From Treponema sp. (GTDB lineage: Bacteria; Spirochaetota; Spirochaetia; Treponematales; Breznakiellaceae), in NCBI GenBank assembly GCA_031278025.1, contig JAITLF010000196.1:1-5869 (forward strand): a stretch of 5,869 nt of DNA, read 5' to 3'. The translations under genes and the position numbers were made by a program. The notes under the pieces were generated by a model. The model searched no databases, was not told where the DNA came from, and saw only the letters and a list, made by a program, of their open reading frames with translations. This document shows positions 1 to 5,585 of the stretch, one piece after another (position 1 is the stretch's first letter; each line of letters starts with the position of its first letter).

Positions 1-221
1 GCCCCTTCCCGGATGATCCCGTCCAGGAGGCTGAACACCGGTTTCATCACCCCAAGGCCGAAGCTGGTTACCAGATGCCCCTGAGCCCCGGTGATGGGAA
101 CCATCTTTTCCGCCCCAAACGCCTCGCCGTACATTACCAGGGTTTTCAGCACCCTGGCGAAGGCTTCTCCCTTTTCGCCCTTCAAGAGGGCGGTTTGGTT
201 TTCCGTTAAGTTCATCGCCAT
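1..221 (-). CDS. Aconitase X (AcnX/DUF521) catalytic domain protein, N-terminal part only
   Basis: The 73 visible codons encode the N-terminus of a protein that matches my memory of the aconitase X large-subunit/DUF521 family. Seen: an opening around N4-L5-T6, a GEKGEA motif at residues 15-20, and YGEAFGAEKMVPIT at 31-44, followed by a G-H-L-V-T-S-F-G stretch at 48-55. Family knowledge: AcnX proteins are Fe-S dehydratase-type enzymes related to aconitase. Characterised members dehydrate cis-3-hydroxy-L-proline in bacteria or mevalonate 5-phosphate in archaea; many members are uncharacterised. The segment after VPIT differs from the S-A-H-type motif I associate with the characterised members, so the substrate is left open. 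The start at 221 is chosen because AAGGAG lies 6 nt upstream; the Met at 215 is the alternative. The gene starts 10 bp after the ene-reductase stop and is almost certainly cotranscribed. The 3' end lies outside the window. Confidence 0.8.
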   Translation of the reverse strand, partial: MAMNLTENQTALLKGEKGEAFARVLKTLVMYGEAFGAEKMVPITGAQGHLVTSFGLGVMKPVFSLLDGIIREG

Positions 222-227
222 ATCGCG

Positions 228-234
228 CTCCTTA
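228..234 (-). promoter_or_regulatory. Shine-Dalgarno of the aconitase X gene overlapping the ene-reductase stop codon
   Basis: On the minus strand the sequence reads TAAGGAGCGCGATATG. The TAA is the stop of the ene-reductase, its last two bases begin AAGGAG, and the ATG follows after 6 nt. Ribosomes finishing the first gene therefore sit on the initiation site of the second, which implies translational coupling. This also fixes the downstream start at 221. Confidence 0.8.
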
Positions 235-2496
235 TACCCGCATGCCCAGCCGGTAGGCCGCCCTGACCGCTTCCAGCACTCTTCCCGCGCTGAAGCTGTC
301 CCCGATATTGTACAGTTCCGGCGCGGCCCGTTCCTTTTGGGCCGCCAGATAGAGGCTGTTGTCGCTGACGCCCCCCACCGCCAGGACCACCATGTCCGCG
401 GGAAGAATCTCTTCTTTTTCTTCTATCGTTAGTTTCGGCGCCAGGGGATTCTCGATGTTCTCCGGCAGGATGGGATGCCAGGTAAGGTACGGGTCCGGTA
501 CGGTTTTAGAGACGTTTCGGGACACCTTGATGCCGCCGGGAACAAAACCCGTAACCCTGGTACAGTTAAGGAGGGGTACGCCGGCCTTATGCAGGTAGTG
601 GATAAGATGTCCCCGGTTGGCCGTGCAGGTGTGGTTCATGATGTATTTGTCCATTTCCACTACCGTTACGTCGCAGCTTTTTTCGAACGTGAGCCAGTAG
701 GCGGTTTCGCAGCCAACCGCGCCGCCGCCTATCACGACGATTTTTTTGGACCCTCCCAAAAGGCGGGGGTTCTTGAGGAGTTCCGCAGCCTGCACCGTCT
801 TTACCTTTTCCGCACCCGGCAGGGGCAGTTCCGCGTCAAGCGTCCCCTGGGCAAAAATGATAACATCATAGCCGGCGTGCGCAAGGTCTTCCAGCGTAGC
901 CGTGGTATTGGCCCGGACCGTCAAATTTCCCTCCGCCAGCGTTTTTTTAACAAGACCCTCCAGGTACAGCCGGTAATTGGCCGCTTCGTATTTGATCTTC
1001 GCCAAACTGCCGGGGATAAGCCTGCCGCCGATTTCGGCATCCCGGTTGATGAGTTCCACCTGGTGTCCCCGTTCTGCACAGACCACCGCGGCGGTTACCC
1101 CCGCCGGACCGCCGCCCACTACGGCGATCTTCCGGGGCTTGGCCGCCTTCTGGGGGACCGCCGGGAAAACATGCTCAAAACCGGTCCGGGGATTCACCGC
1201 GCACTGGGGATGGCCGCCTTCAACAAATTCATTGATGCACCCTTCCTGGCAGCCTATGCAGGGCCGTATCTCTTCGGTTTTTCCGGCGTACGCCTTGCCG
1301 CACCAATCCGGGTCCGCCAGGAGCGGGCGGCCCAGCATCACCATGTCGCACTGCCCGTTTCGCAGGGCCGCCTCGGCCAGATCGGGGTAGCCCAGCTTGC
1401 CAACCCCCACGACGGGAACCTCCACCCCCGCGTTGGACATGATCCCCTGGGCCTTGAAATATTCCTTTACCCGGCGGCTTACCTCCAGGAAACATCCCGG
1501 CGGCATACTGGACGGGGGATGAGGCAGCCACCAGTTATCGTAGCATCCCAGGTCCACGTCGAAAATATCCACCCCCGCGGCGACCAGGTTCTTCATGTAG
1601 CCCAGCGTGTCTTCGACCGTACGGCCGTTGGTGAACTTTTTGAGGGAACCGGTGTTCAGCATGGCCTCCCCGTAGGTTTCGTTCAGGGCCAGGGACAAGT
1701 CGATGCGGTACATGATGGGGTAATGCGGCCCGGTACGCCGGCGGATTTCCCGGACGCAGTCCAGGCCGAATGCCTGCCAGTTGGCGTAACGCCCCAGCTT
1801 CCGCCGGTTAAAGGCGGGATTGGAAAGCTGTTCCAGAAGGTACCCCTCGTGGCCGTGGAGGTACACGCCGTCGAGACCGGCGGTTTTCCCGTCCACCGCC
1901 CCTTGTCCCATGTTCCGGGCGATCTTCTTCAGTTTCCGGTCCGAAAGGGGCGCGCAGGGAATGGCGGGGATATAAAAGCTGGGATTCCAGGACGCCGAAA
2001 CCGGCAGCTTGAACATGGTGAGCAGGCACTGGGGATTCCCCACCCACCCAAGCCCCGGCGTAAGCTGGATAAAGACCCGCGCCCCAAAACTGTGGCAGCC
2101 CTGGGCCAGATCCCGCCACCCGGCGTATACGGTCCGGGACCGGTCTATGCGGGGGAAATAGGAAAGCTGCCCCAGCTCGGTGATGGAGTGGTCTATCCCG
2201 TGGCTCACCGGCACCAGCCCGGTGGTGATAAGCCCCACGCCGCCTTTGGCCCGCTCGTAGAAATACTGGAGCATCTTTTCGTTAGGCCGCCCGGTTTCGT
2301 CGCACATGCTTATGTTCCCCATGGGCGCCATAACCAGCCGGTTCTTCACCGTCAGCCGGTTAATCGTAACCGGAGAAAACATCCCGTCGTAGGGATAGAG
2401 GTTTTTGGCCATCCTGGCATTGTCCAGGGCGCCCTCCTTCAAAAACCAGTCCCCGTACCCGTCAACCCATTCCTGCACTAAGGCGTCTTTTTTCAT
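232..2496 (-). CDS. Old Yellow Enzyme-type NAD(P)H-dependent ene-reductase (2-enoate / 2,4-dienoyl-CoA reductase family), FMN + [4Fe-4S] + FAD
   Basis: A 754-residue multidomain flavoenzyme, close to full length for this family, expected in the cytoplasm. Residues about 36-410 form the FMN-binding TIM barrel (NRLVMAPMG at 52-60, LHGHEGYLLEQL at 213-224, phosphate-binding end VMLGRPLLADPDW at 386-398). A [4Fe-4S] cluster motif follows with Cys 413, 416, 420 and 432 (C-x2-C-x3-C-x11-C, with CAVNP at the last Cys). The C-terminal half has two dinucleotide-binding folds: FAD (VVGGGPAG, 459-466) and NAD(P)H (VVIGGGAVG, 587-595). Family knowledge: such enzymes pass electrons from NAD(P)H through FAD and the cluster to FMN and reduce an activated C=C bond of an enoate or enoyl-CoA. 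The H-E-G-Y-L-L-E-Q form of the active-site loop resembles 2-enoate reductases more than FadH, in which I expect HGAHGYL. ATG 2496 is preferred over GTG 2502 because the G-rich ribosome site abuts the GTG. The true substrate is unknown. Confidence 0.93.
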   Translation of the reverse strand: MKKDALVQEWVDGYGDWFLKEGALDNARMAKNLYPYDGMFSPVTINRLTVKNRLVMAPMGNISMCDETGRPNEKMLQYFYERAKGGVGLITTGLVPVSHGIDHSITELGQLSYFPRIDRSRTVYAGWRDLAQGCHSFGARVFIQLTPGLGWVGNPQCLLTMFKLPVSASWNPSFYIPAIPCAPLSDRKLKKIARNMGQGAVDGKTAGLDGVYLHGHEGYLLEQLSNPAFNRRKLGRYANWQAFGLDCVREIRRRTGPHYPIMYRIDLSLALNETYGEAMLNTGSLKKFTNGRTVEDTLGYMKNLVAAGVDIFDVDLGCYDNWWLPHPPSSMPPGCFLEVSRRVKEYFKAQGIMSNAGVEVPVVGVGKLGYPDLAEAALRNGQCDMVMLGRPLLADPDWCGKAYAGKTEEIRPCIGCQEGCINEFVEGGHPQCAVNPRTGFEHVFPAVPQKAAKPRKIAVVGGGPAGVTAAVVCAERGHQVELINRDAEIGGRLIPGSLAKIKYEAANYRLYLEGLVKKTLAEGNLTVRANTTATLEDLAHAGYDVIIFAQGTLDAELPLPGAEKVKTVQAAELLKNPRLLGGSKKIVVIGGGAVGCETAYWLTFEKSCDVTVVEMDKYIMNHTCTANRGHLIHYLHKAGVPLLNCTRVTGFVPGGIKVSRNVSKTVPDPYLTWHPILPENIENPLAPKLTIEEKEEILPADMVVLAVGGVSDNSLYLAAQKERAAPELYNIGDSFSAGRVLEAVRAAYRLGMRV

Positions 2497-2501
2497 ACCC
2501 A

Positions 2502-2509
2502 CCTCTCCC
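2502..2509 (-). promoter_or_regulatory. Ribosome binding site deciding the ene-reductase start
   Basis: The minus strand reads GGGAGAGGTGGGTATG. The purine tract GGGAGAGG leaves 5 nt before ATG 2496 but overlaps the in-frame GTG at 2502. Initiation at the ATG is therefore more likely, giving an N-terminus of MKKDAL. Confidence 0.6.
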
Positions 2510-2529
2510 GCGTTAAAACGTTATGGGTT

Positions 2530-2557
2530 ATTATACCCCAGGCATTGAAAAACGCAA
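2530..2557 (-). promoter_or_regulatory. Sigma70-type promoter of the ene-reductase / aconitase X unit
   Basis: On the minus strand a perfect TATAAT -10 box (2530-2535) is preceded at 16 bp by TTGCGT (2552-2557), which matches the first three bases of TTGACA. Transcription would begin near 2523 and leave a leader of roughly 27 nt before ATG 2496. The leader contains AACGTT and a short AT-rich stretch but no clear attenuator. Confidence 0.65.
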
Positions 2558-2615
2558 CGATTATTGAACCGGAATAGGGGGGAAACGGAAAGGAGATCCG
2601 GGATGAAGGAGGCGC

Positions 2616-2661
2616 GGGGCGGCAGGCCGTCAAAGGCCTCCTGCCCCGTGCCGTTTACGGC
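2616..2661 (-). terminator. Hairpins after the OB-fold gene, possible factor-dependent terminator
   Basis: Just past the stop of the OB-fold gene the minus-strand RNA can form a 4-bp stem GCCG/CGGC with a 4-nt loop (2650-2661). A longer GC-rich hairpin follows at 2616-2647: 13-bp arms with two mismatches and a 6-nt loop. No U-tract follows (the next bases are GCGCCTCCTTCATCCC), so this is not a textbook intrinsic terminator. It may stabilise the 3' end or act with Rho. Confidence 0.4.
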
Positions 2662-2664
2662 AGG

Positions 2665-3027
2665 TTAGTCGCGTTTTTTTGTTATACGGCTTGCGTCTAT
2701 TTCGATCTTCCTGAACCCGCGGTCAACCTCGCCGGTTATTTCAACCGTATCCTCCGCGCTTACCGAAATCCCGCTCCACAGGTTGTTTTCGATATCCACA
2801 ATGATGCTTCCCGTGTCGTCGGTGAAGAGGTATTCTTCATCCCCCAGGTAGCGTTCAATGATTCCCACCAAAACCACCGGCGTATTGTTCCGCAGGCGTT
2901 TTGCCTCCGCAACGGTTACCGCCTCTAGCCCCGGACCCGTATAGCCTTCGCCTTCTTCCTGGGCCGCGGCCGGTGAACCAAAAACAGCTGCCAGGATAAC
3001 CAAACAAACCAAAACTTTCTGTTTCAT
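2665..3027 (-). CDS. Secreted OB-fold protein of the YgiW/YdeI (BOF) family
   Basis: A 120-residue protein with a Sec signal peptide: positive start MKQK, hydrophobic stretch 5-16, A-A-A cleavage motif at 20-22, mature protein from Gln23. The mature part carries the family signatures: YTGPG at 29-33, TVAEAKRLRNNTPVVLVG at 38-55, LGDEEYLFTDDTGSIIVDI at 61-79 and a closing V-E-I-T-G-E-V-D run at 95-102. Family knowledge: these are small periplasmic OB-fold proteins, some linked in enterobacteria to peroxide, cadmium or acid tolerance; the molecular ligand is not settled. Start 3027 is chosen over an in-frame ATG at 3087 because AGGAG (3035-3039) lies 7 nt upstream and the signal peptide begins there; the longer form would bury it. 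The gene has its own promoter and appears monocistronic. It has no lipobox, so it should be soluble in the periplasm. Confidence 0.88.
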   Translation of the reverse strand: MKQKVLVCLVILAAVFGSPAAAQEEGEGYTGPGLEAVTVAEAKRLRNNTPVVLVGIIERYLGDEEYLFTDDTGSIIVDIENNLWSGISVSAEDTVEITGEVDRGFRKIEIDASRITKKRD

Positions 3028-3058
3028 GCCATTACTCCTGATTAAAAAATTGAATGCC

Positions 3059-3087
3059 AAGGTATGCCCCTCTTTTATTTTTGTCAA
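3059..3087 (-). promoter_or_regulatory. Promoter of the OB-fold gene
   Basis: The minus strand shows a perfect TTGACA -35 (3082-3087), a 17-bp spacer and a weaker TACCTT -10 (3059-3064). The expected start near 3052 gives a leader of about 25 nt that includes the AGGAG site. The -35 begins 17 bp past the strong hairpin that ends the upstream lipoprotein unit, so the gene is insulated from it. Confidence 0.65.
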
Positions 3088-3104
3088 GAAACGCCCGGCT
3101 CCTC

Positions 3105-3139
3105 GCGGGGCTCCGCCCCGCAGGCATCCGTCTGACGGA
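3105..3139 (-). terminator. Double hairpin ending the lipoprotein unit
   Basis: After the lipoprotein stop the transcript can form a 5-bp stem TCCGT/ACGGA with a 3-nt loop (3127-3139). A perfect 7-bp stem GCGGGGC/GCCCCGC with a 3-nt loop follows (3105-3121). Only a weak T-containing stretch (GCGTTTCTT) follows after about 11 nt. The strong hairpin is also a copy of the tip of the inverted repeats bounding the element at 5553-5867, so a repeated sequence may be serving as the terminator. Confidence 0.5.
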
Positions 3140-3144
3140 GCTTG

Positions 3145-4785
3145 TTATTTGGTATACGCCGCCTTCAGGCTGATATTGGGAATCGAGGCGGTACTCACGG
3201 TGGTAGGACTGATGCCGGAGACAGAGCCGGCATACTTGCCGGAAGGGTCATAGAGGCTCACGCTAAAGGTAACGGTAGTTTCCTCGCTAAAGGCCGGAAG
3301 CGTCATGCTCCAGGACGCGCCCTTTGAATAGGGATTGAGCGATGCGGAGCCTATTGAGTAACTAGTCCCCTCCGCATGTGCGTAAATATATACATGGGCC
3401 GGGTCCTCGTCGTTTACCGTGGCGGTAATAGTACCGCTTAGGGTAACGGTGGCATACGCCGCCTTCAGGCTGATATTGGAAACCCCGGTGTTACTCACTT
3501 TGGCAGGACTGATGCCGGAGACAGCGCCGGCATACTTGCCGGAAGGATCATAGAGGCTCACGCTAAAGGTAACGGTAGTTTCCTCGCTAAAGGCCGGAAG
3601 CGTCATGCTCCAGGACGCGTCCTTTGAATAGGGATTGAGCGATGCGGAGCCTAATATGTAAGTACTCTCCCCCTCATGTGCGTAAATATATACATGGGAC
3701 GGGTCCTCGCCGTTTACCGTGGCGGTAATGGTACCGCTTAGGATAACAAGGTCAAGGCTGATATTGGGAATCGAGGCGGTACTCACGGTGGTAGGACTGA
3801 TGCCGGAGACAACGCCGCTATAATTGCCGGAAGAATCATAGTAGCTCACGCTAAAGGTAACGGTAGTTTCCGCGCTAAAAGGCGGAAGCGTCATGCTCCA
3901 GGGCGCGCCCGCTGTATAGGGATCGATGGACGCAGAGCCTATTGAGTAAGTCCCCTCCTCGTATGCGGAAACACTTACCCTTTGGGGGTCCCCGCCGTCT
4001 ATCGTAACGGTACCGCTTAGGGTAATAAAGTCAATAAAGTCGGCTTCGGTGTAGGCGTACACGGCGCTGGTTTCCATGTTTGAATAGATGTGGACAACCT
4101 CGTTGACGCCGGTGCTCTGGTTGGCGTTCTCCAGCACAATGTCTACCCGGTAATACCCTGGCGCAAGGCCGGCTTCCCCGTTGAAGTACCCGGAAGATGA
4201 CGCCTTCAGGTTTACCGGATCGGCGACGGCGGTAACGCCGCCGGCCGCATTGTACCGCAGTACGGTAAGCGTCGCGGCATCAACCTTTGCATCGGGGAAC
4301 GTTACGTTGTAGGCGAAGTACCCGTTGTCCCCTTCCTGCTCCGCGCTGATTGCTATGCTGACGGACTGGCCCACCCCGGCAATGACGGTTACTTCTTTGC
4401 TGCCCTCCGCCGCCGCGTATTCCGTCCCGTTAATGGCAACGTACCCCGCCGCGGTAACGGTCCATTCACCCGCCGGGACATCGGTGAATACCTCGGAGTT
4501 TTTCCCGGTAAGGGTTTTGGGACCGTAGGCCTTGCCCGCTTCGGAGGACGCAAAGGCCAGCACGTATTTGGTGAAAGCCGCGTTGGGGTAGAGGGTTCGC
4601 TCCCCGCCGTCCTGCCTGGCAATGCTTACGGAAAGGGAACCCGCCCCGGACCGGGACGCGCTTTCAAGGGGATTACGGGGATCAAGGGAGTTAAAGCAGC
4701 CCGCCAGGATAAACGCGGCGGCCGGCGCCAAAAGGAACGCGGTAACGGCGCGGCTCTGCGCCGCGGATTTCGTTGTTTTTTCCAT
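3145..4785 (-). CDS. Surface or periplasmic lipoprotein with three C-terminal tandem beta-rich repeats
   Basis: A 546-residue predicted lipoprotein. The signal peptide has a hydrophobic stretch 14-29 and a clear lipobox L-A-G-C with lipidated Cys30. Residues about 48-250 form an N-terminal region rich in beta strand and small residues, ending in a G-Y-Y-R-V-D-I and E-V-V-H-I-Y-S-N-M-E-T pattern that I associate with treponemal lipoproteins. Three tandem repeats follow (256-348, 349-448, 449-546), each starting L-S-G-T and ending N-I-S-L, with a shared W-S-M-T-L-P core. They are probably Ig-like beta sandwiches. No catalytic motif is visible; an adhesive or structural role is inference only. 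Start 4785 is supported by AGGAGG 8 nt upstream; another ATG at 4792 is out of frame. It lies 12 bp after the smaller lipoprotein gene and is probably cotranscribed with it. Confidence 0.85.
   Translation of the reverse strand: MEKTTKSAAQSRAVTAFLLAPAAAFILAGCFNSLDPRNPLESASRSGAGSLSVSIARQDGGERTLYPNAAFTKYVLAFASSEAGKAYGPKTLTGKNSEVFTDVPAGEWTVTAAGYVAINGTEYAAAEGSKEVTVIAGVGQSVSIAISAEQEGDNGYFAYNVTFPDAKVDAATLTVLRYNAAGGVTAVADPVNLKASSSGYFNGEAGLAPGYYRVDIVLENANQSTGVNEVVHIYSNMETSAVYAYTEADFIDFITLSGTVTIDGGDPQRVSVSAYEEGTYSIGSASIDPYTAGAPWSMTLPPFSAETTVTFSVSYYDSSGNYSGVVSGISPTTVSTASIPNISLDLVILSGTITATVNGEDPSHVYIYAHEGESTYILGSASLNPYSKDASWSMTLPAFSEETTVTFSVSLYDPSGKYAGAVSGISPAKVSNTGVSNISLKAAYATVTLSGTITATVNDEDPAHVYIYAHAEGTSYSIGSASLNPYSKGASWSMTLPAFSEETTVTFSVSLYDPSGKYAGSVSGISPTTVSTASIPNISLKAAYTK
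3148..4020 (-). repeat. Three tandem coding repeats of about 280-300 bp
   Basis: Units in coding order are 3742-4020 (93 codons), 3442-3741 (100 codons) and 3148-3441 (98 codons). The second and third units differ at about 23 of 281 aligned positions by hand count, and only three times in 3221-3340. The first unit is more diverged. Shared residues in all three include SGT, GSAS, PY, WSMTLP, ETTVTFSVS, YD, VSGISP and NISL. The pattern points to recent duplication of the last unit. Confidence 0.9.
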
Positions 4786-4793
4786 GATTCATG

Positions 4794-4800
4794 CCTCCTA
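4794..4800 (-). promoter_or_regulatory. Shine-Dalgarno of the large lipoprotein overlapping the upstream stop codon
   Basis: The minus strand reads TAGGAGGCATGAATCATG. The TAG stop of the smaller lipoprotein supplies the first bases of AGGAGG, and ATG 4785 follows after 8 nt. An out-of-frame ATG lies within the spacer. The arrangement implies coupled translation of the two lipoproteins. Confidence 0.75.
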
Positions 4801-5427
4801 GGTGCTCACGGTGAAGGTGAACGTTTTGGAATAGGGTACGCCGCCTTTTATCACAACCACGTTGAGGGTGTGCGGCCCAGGGGTAAAGCCGGATGCGTAT
4901 ATGGTATACCTCTTGCCGGAGATGCCGGAGCTGTCCCCGTCCTTGTACCACCATATTGAGTCGTAGCTTTCAACGCCGGACAGGATGAAAGTCAGGCTGT
5001 CGTATCTGCTCTTTGAAAGCGCCAGCCTGCCCTCCTGGTTCAGGTTGATTTCTTCATCCGTAAACTCGCCGAAGGATATGGTGAAGGTTTTTGACACTAT
5101 CCACTTGGCGTAAATCATCGTGTCCTCGGTAACCGTGCCGGTGTCGAAGTCCCACGGGGCCGTTTTGGCCGCGTCCGTGAACCAGCCGACAAAGGCGCAG
5201 CCCTCCTTGACGGGGTCCGCGGGCCTGGCAGCCTTTCCGCCCCGCGCCACGGTTTGGCCTGGGACGGTGGAACCGCCGTCCACGTCGAAGGTAACCGTGC
5301 AGACTGCCGCGAGGGTGGCATCTTCTGAATTCATGGGGCATCCTGCGGCAGTCATTGCGAATGCCAGCACAACGCCGGGGAGTCCCCAAGCCGCACTGTT
5401 TCCGAAAAACCATGCTTTTTTGCGCAT
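4798..5427 (-). CDS. Lipoprotein with an InlB B-repeat (Listeria-Bacteroides repeat) and an Ig-like tail
   Basis: A 209-residue predicted lipoprotein. The basic start MRKK and hydrophobic stretch 16-28 lead to T-A-A-G-C with candidate lipidated Cys30; Ala rather than Leu at -3 is a relaxed lipobox, as is usual in spirochaetes. Residues 43-109 match the InlB B-repeat (Flg_new) fold: VTFDVDGG at 45-52, P-G-Q-T-V, a D-P-V-K-E-G-C-A-F-V-G-W-F turn at 71-83, W92 D93 F94, and closing Y106-A-K-W109. Residues about 114-209 form a second beta domain with LSKSRYDSLTF (137-147), S-I-W-W-Y-K-D-G (157-164), PGPHTL (183-188) and G-V-P-Y-S-K-T-F-T-F-T-V, a layout I associate with treponemal lipoproteins. 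Such repeats occur in surface and adhesion proteins; binding is inferred, not shown. Start 5427 has AAGGAGG 7 nt upstream. First gene of a two-gene unit. Confidence 0.85.
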   Translation of the reverse strand: MRKKAWFFGNSAAWGLPGVVLAFAMTAAGCPMNSEDATLAAVCTVTFDVDGGSTVPGQTVARGGKAARPADPVKEGCAFVGWFTDAAKTAPWDFDTGTVTEDTMIYAKWIVSKTFTISFGEFTDEEINLNQEGRLALSKSRYDSLTFILSGVESYDSIWWYKDGDSSGISGKRYTIYASGFTPGPHTLNVVVIKGGVPYSKTFTFTVST

Positions 5428-5458
5428 AATTCTTCCTCCTTAAAAAAAGCTGACTGTA

Positions 5459-5475
5459 CAACCGCGGCGCGGTTG
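5459..5475. promoter_or_regulatory. Palindrome in the lipoprotein leader
   Basis: CAACCGCG and CGCGGTTG form a perfect 8-bp inverted repeat around one base. In the leader RNA of the lipoprotein unit it can fold as a 7-bp stem with a 3-nt loop. It lies between the candidate -10 box (5515-5520) and the ribosome site (5435-5441). It could be an operator or an RNA structure controlling translation; the sequence does not decide. Confidence 0.4.
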
Positions 5476-5514
5476 GCGCCGTTAGACGGATATCGTGAAA
5501 CGCCGCTTATCCTT

Positions 5515-5542
5515 AGTATGATACGAATTCCTAAAAAGACAA
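5515..5542 (-). promoter_or_regulatory. Candidate promoter of the two-lipoprotein unit
   Basis: On the minus strand TTGTCT (5537-5542, four of six consensus bases) is followed after 16 bp by CATACT (5515-5520, four of six). Transcription would begin near 5508, leaving a leader of about 80 nt with the palindrome at 5459-5475. The -35 box lies 10 bp from the left end of the inverted element, which could therefore affect expression. Confidence 0.4.
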
Positions 5543-5552
5543 CCTGAACCTC

Positions 5553-5580
5553 GCGGGGCGGAGCCTCGCGGGGATCAGAG
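5553..5580 (+). repeat. Left terminal inverted repeat
   Basis: Pairs with 5840-5867 with three mismatches in 28 bases. It is itself partly palindromic: GCGGGGC (5553-5559) and GCCTCGC (5563-5569) form a stem with one G-U pair and a GGA loop. The tip also matches the minus strand of 3101-3121 at 19 of 21 positions. Confidence 0.75.
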
Positions 5581-5585
5581 CAGCG

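Noticed and set aside
977..1390. A second plus-strand frame inside the ene-reductase
   Set aside because: Low-complexity shadow frame rich in Ser, Pro and Ala, with no domain and no ribosome site.
475..2481. A 668-codon open frame on the plus strand opposite the ene-reductase
   Set aside because: It is antisense to a gene with clear FMN, Fe-S, FAD and NAD motifs. Its product has no recognisable domain and a composition typical of mirrored GC-rich coding sequence, and it lacks a good ribosome site.
3028..3087. Upstream in-frame ATG at 3087 for the OB-fold gene
   Set aside because: It would add 20 residues before the signal peptide, it overlaps the TTGACA box, and it has no ribosome site. The ATG at 3027 has AGGAG at 7 nt.
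4389..4622. Minus-strand overlapping frame inside the large lipoprotein
   Set aside because: Out-of-frame shadow of the lipoprotein coding region; Arg- and Pro-rich with no recognisable feature.
5120..5443. Plus-strand frame opposite the small lipoprotein
   Set aside because: Antisense to a well-supported lipoprotein gene with signal peptide, InlB repeat and ribosome site; the plus frame has none of these.
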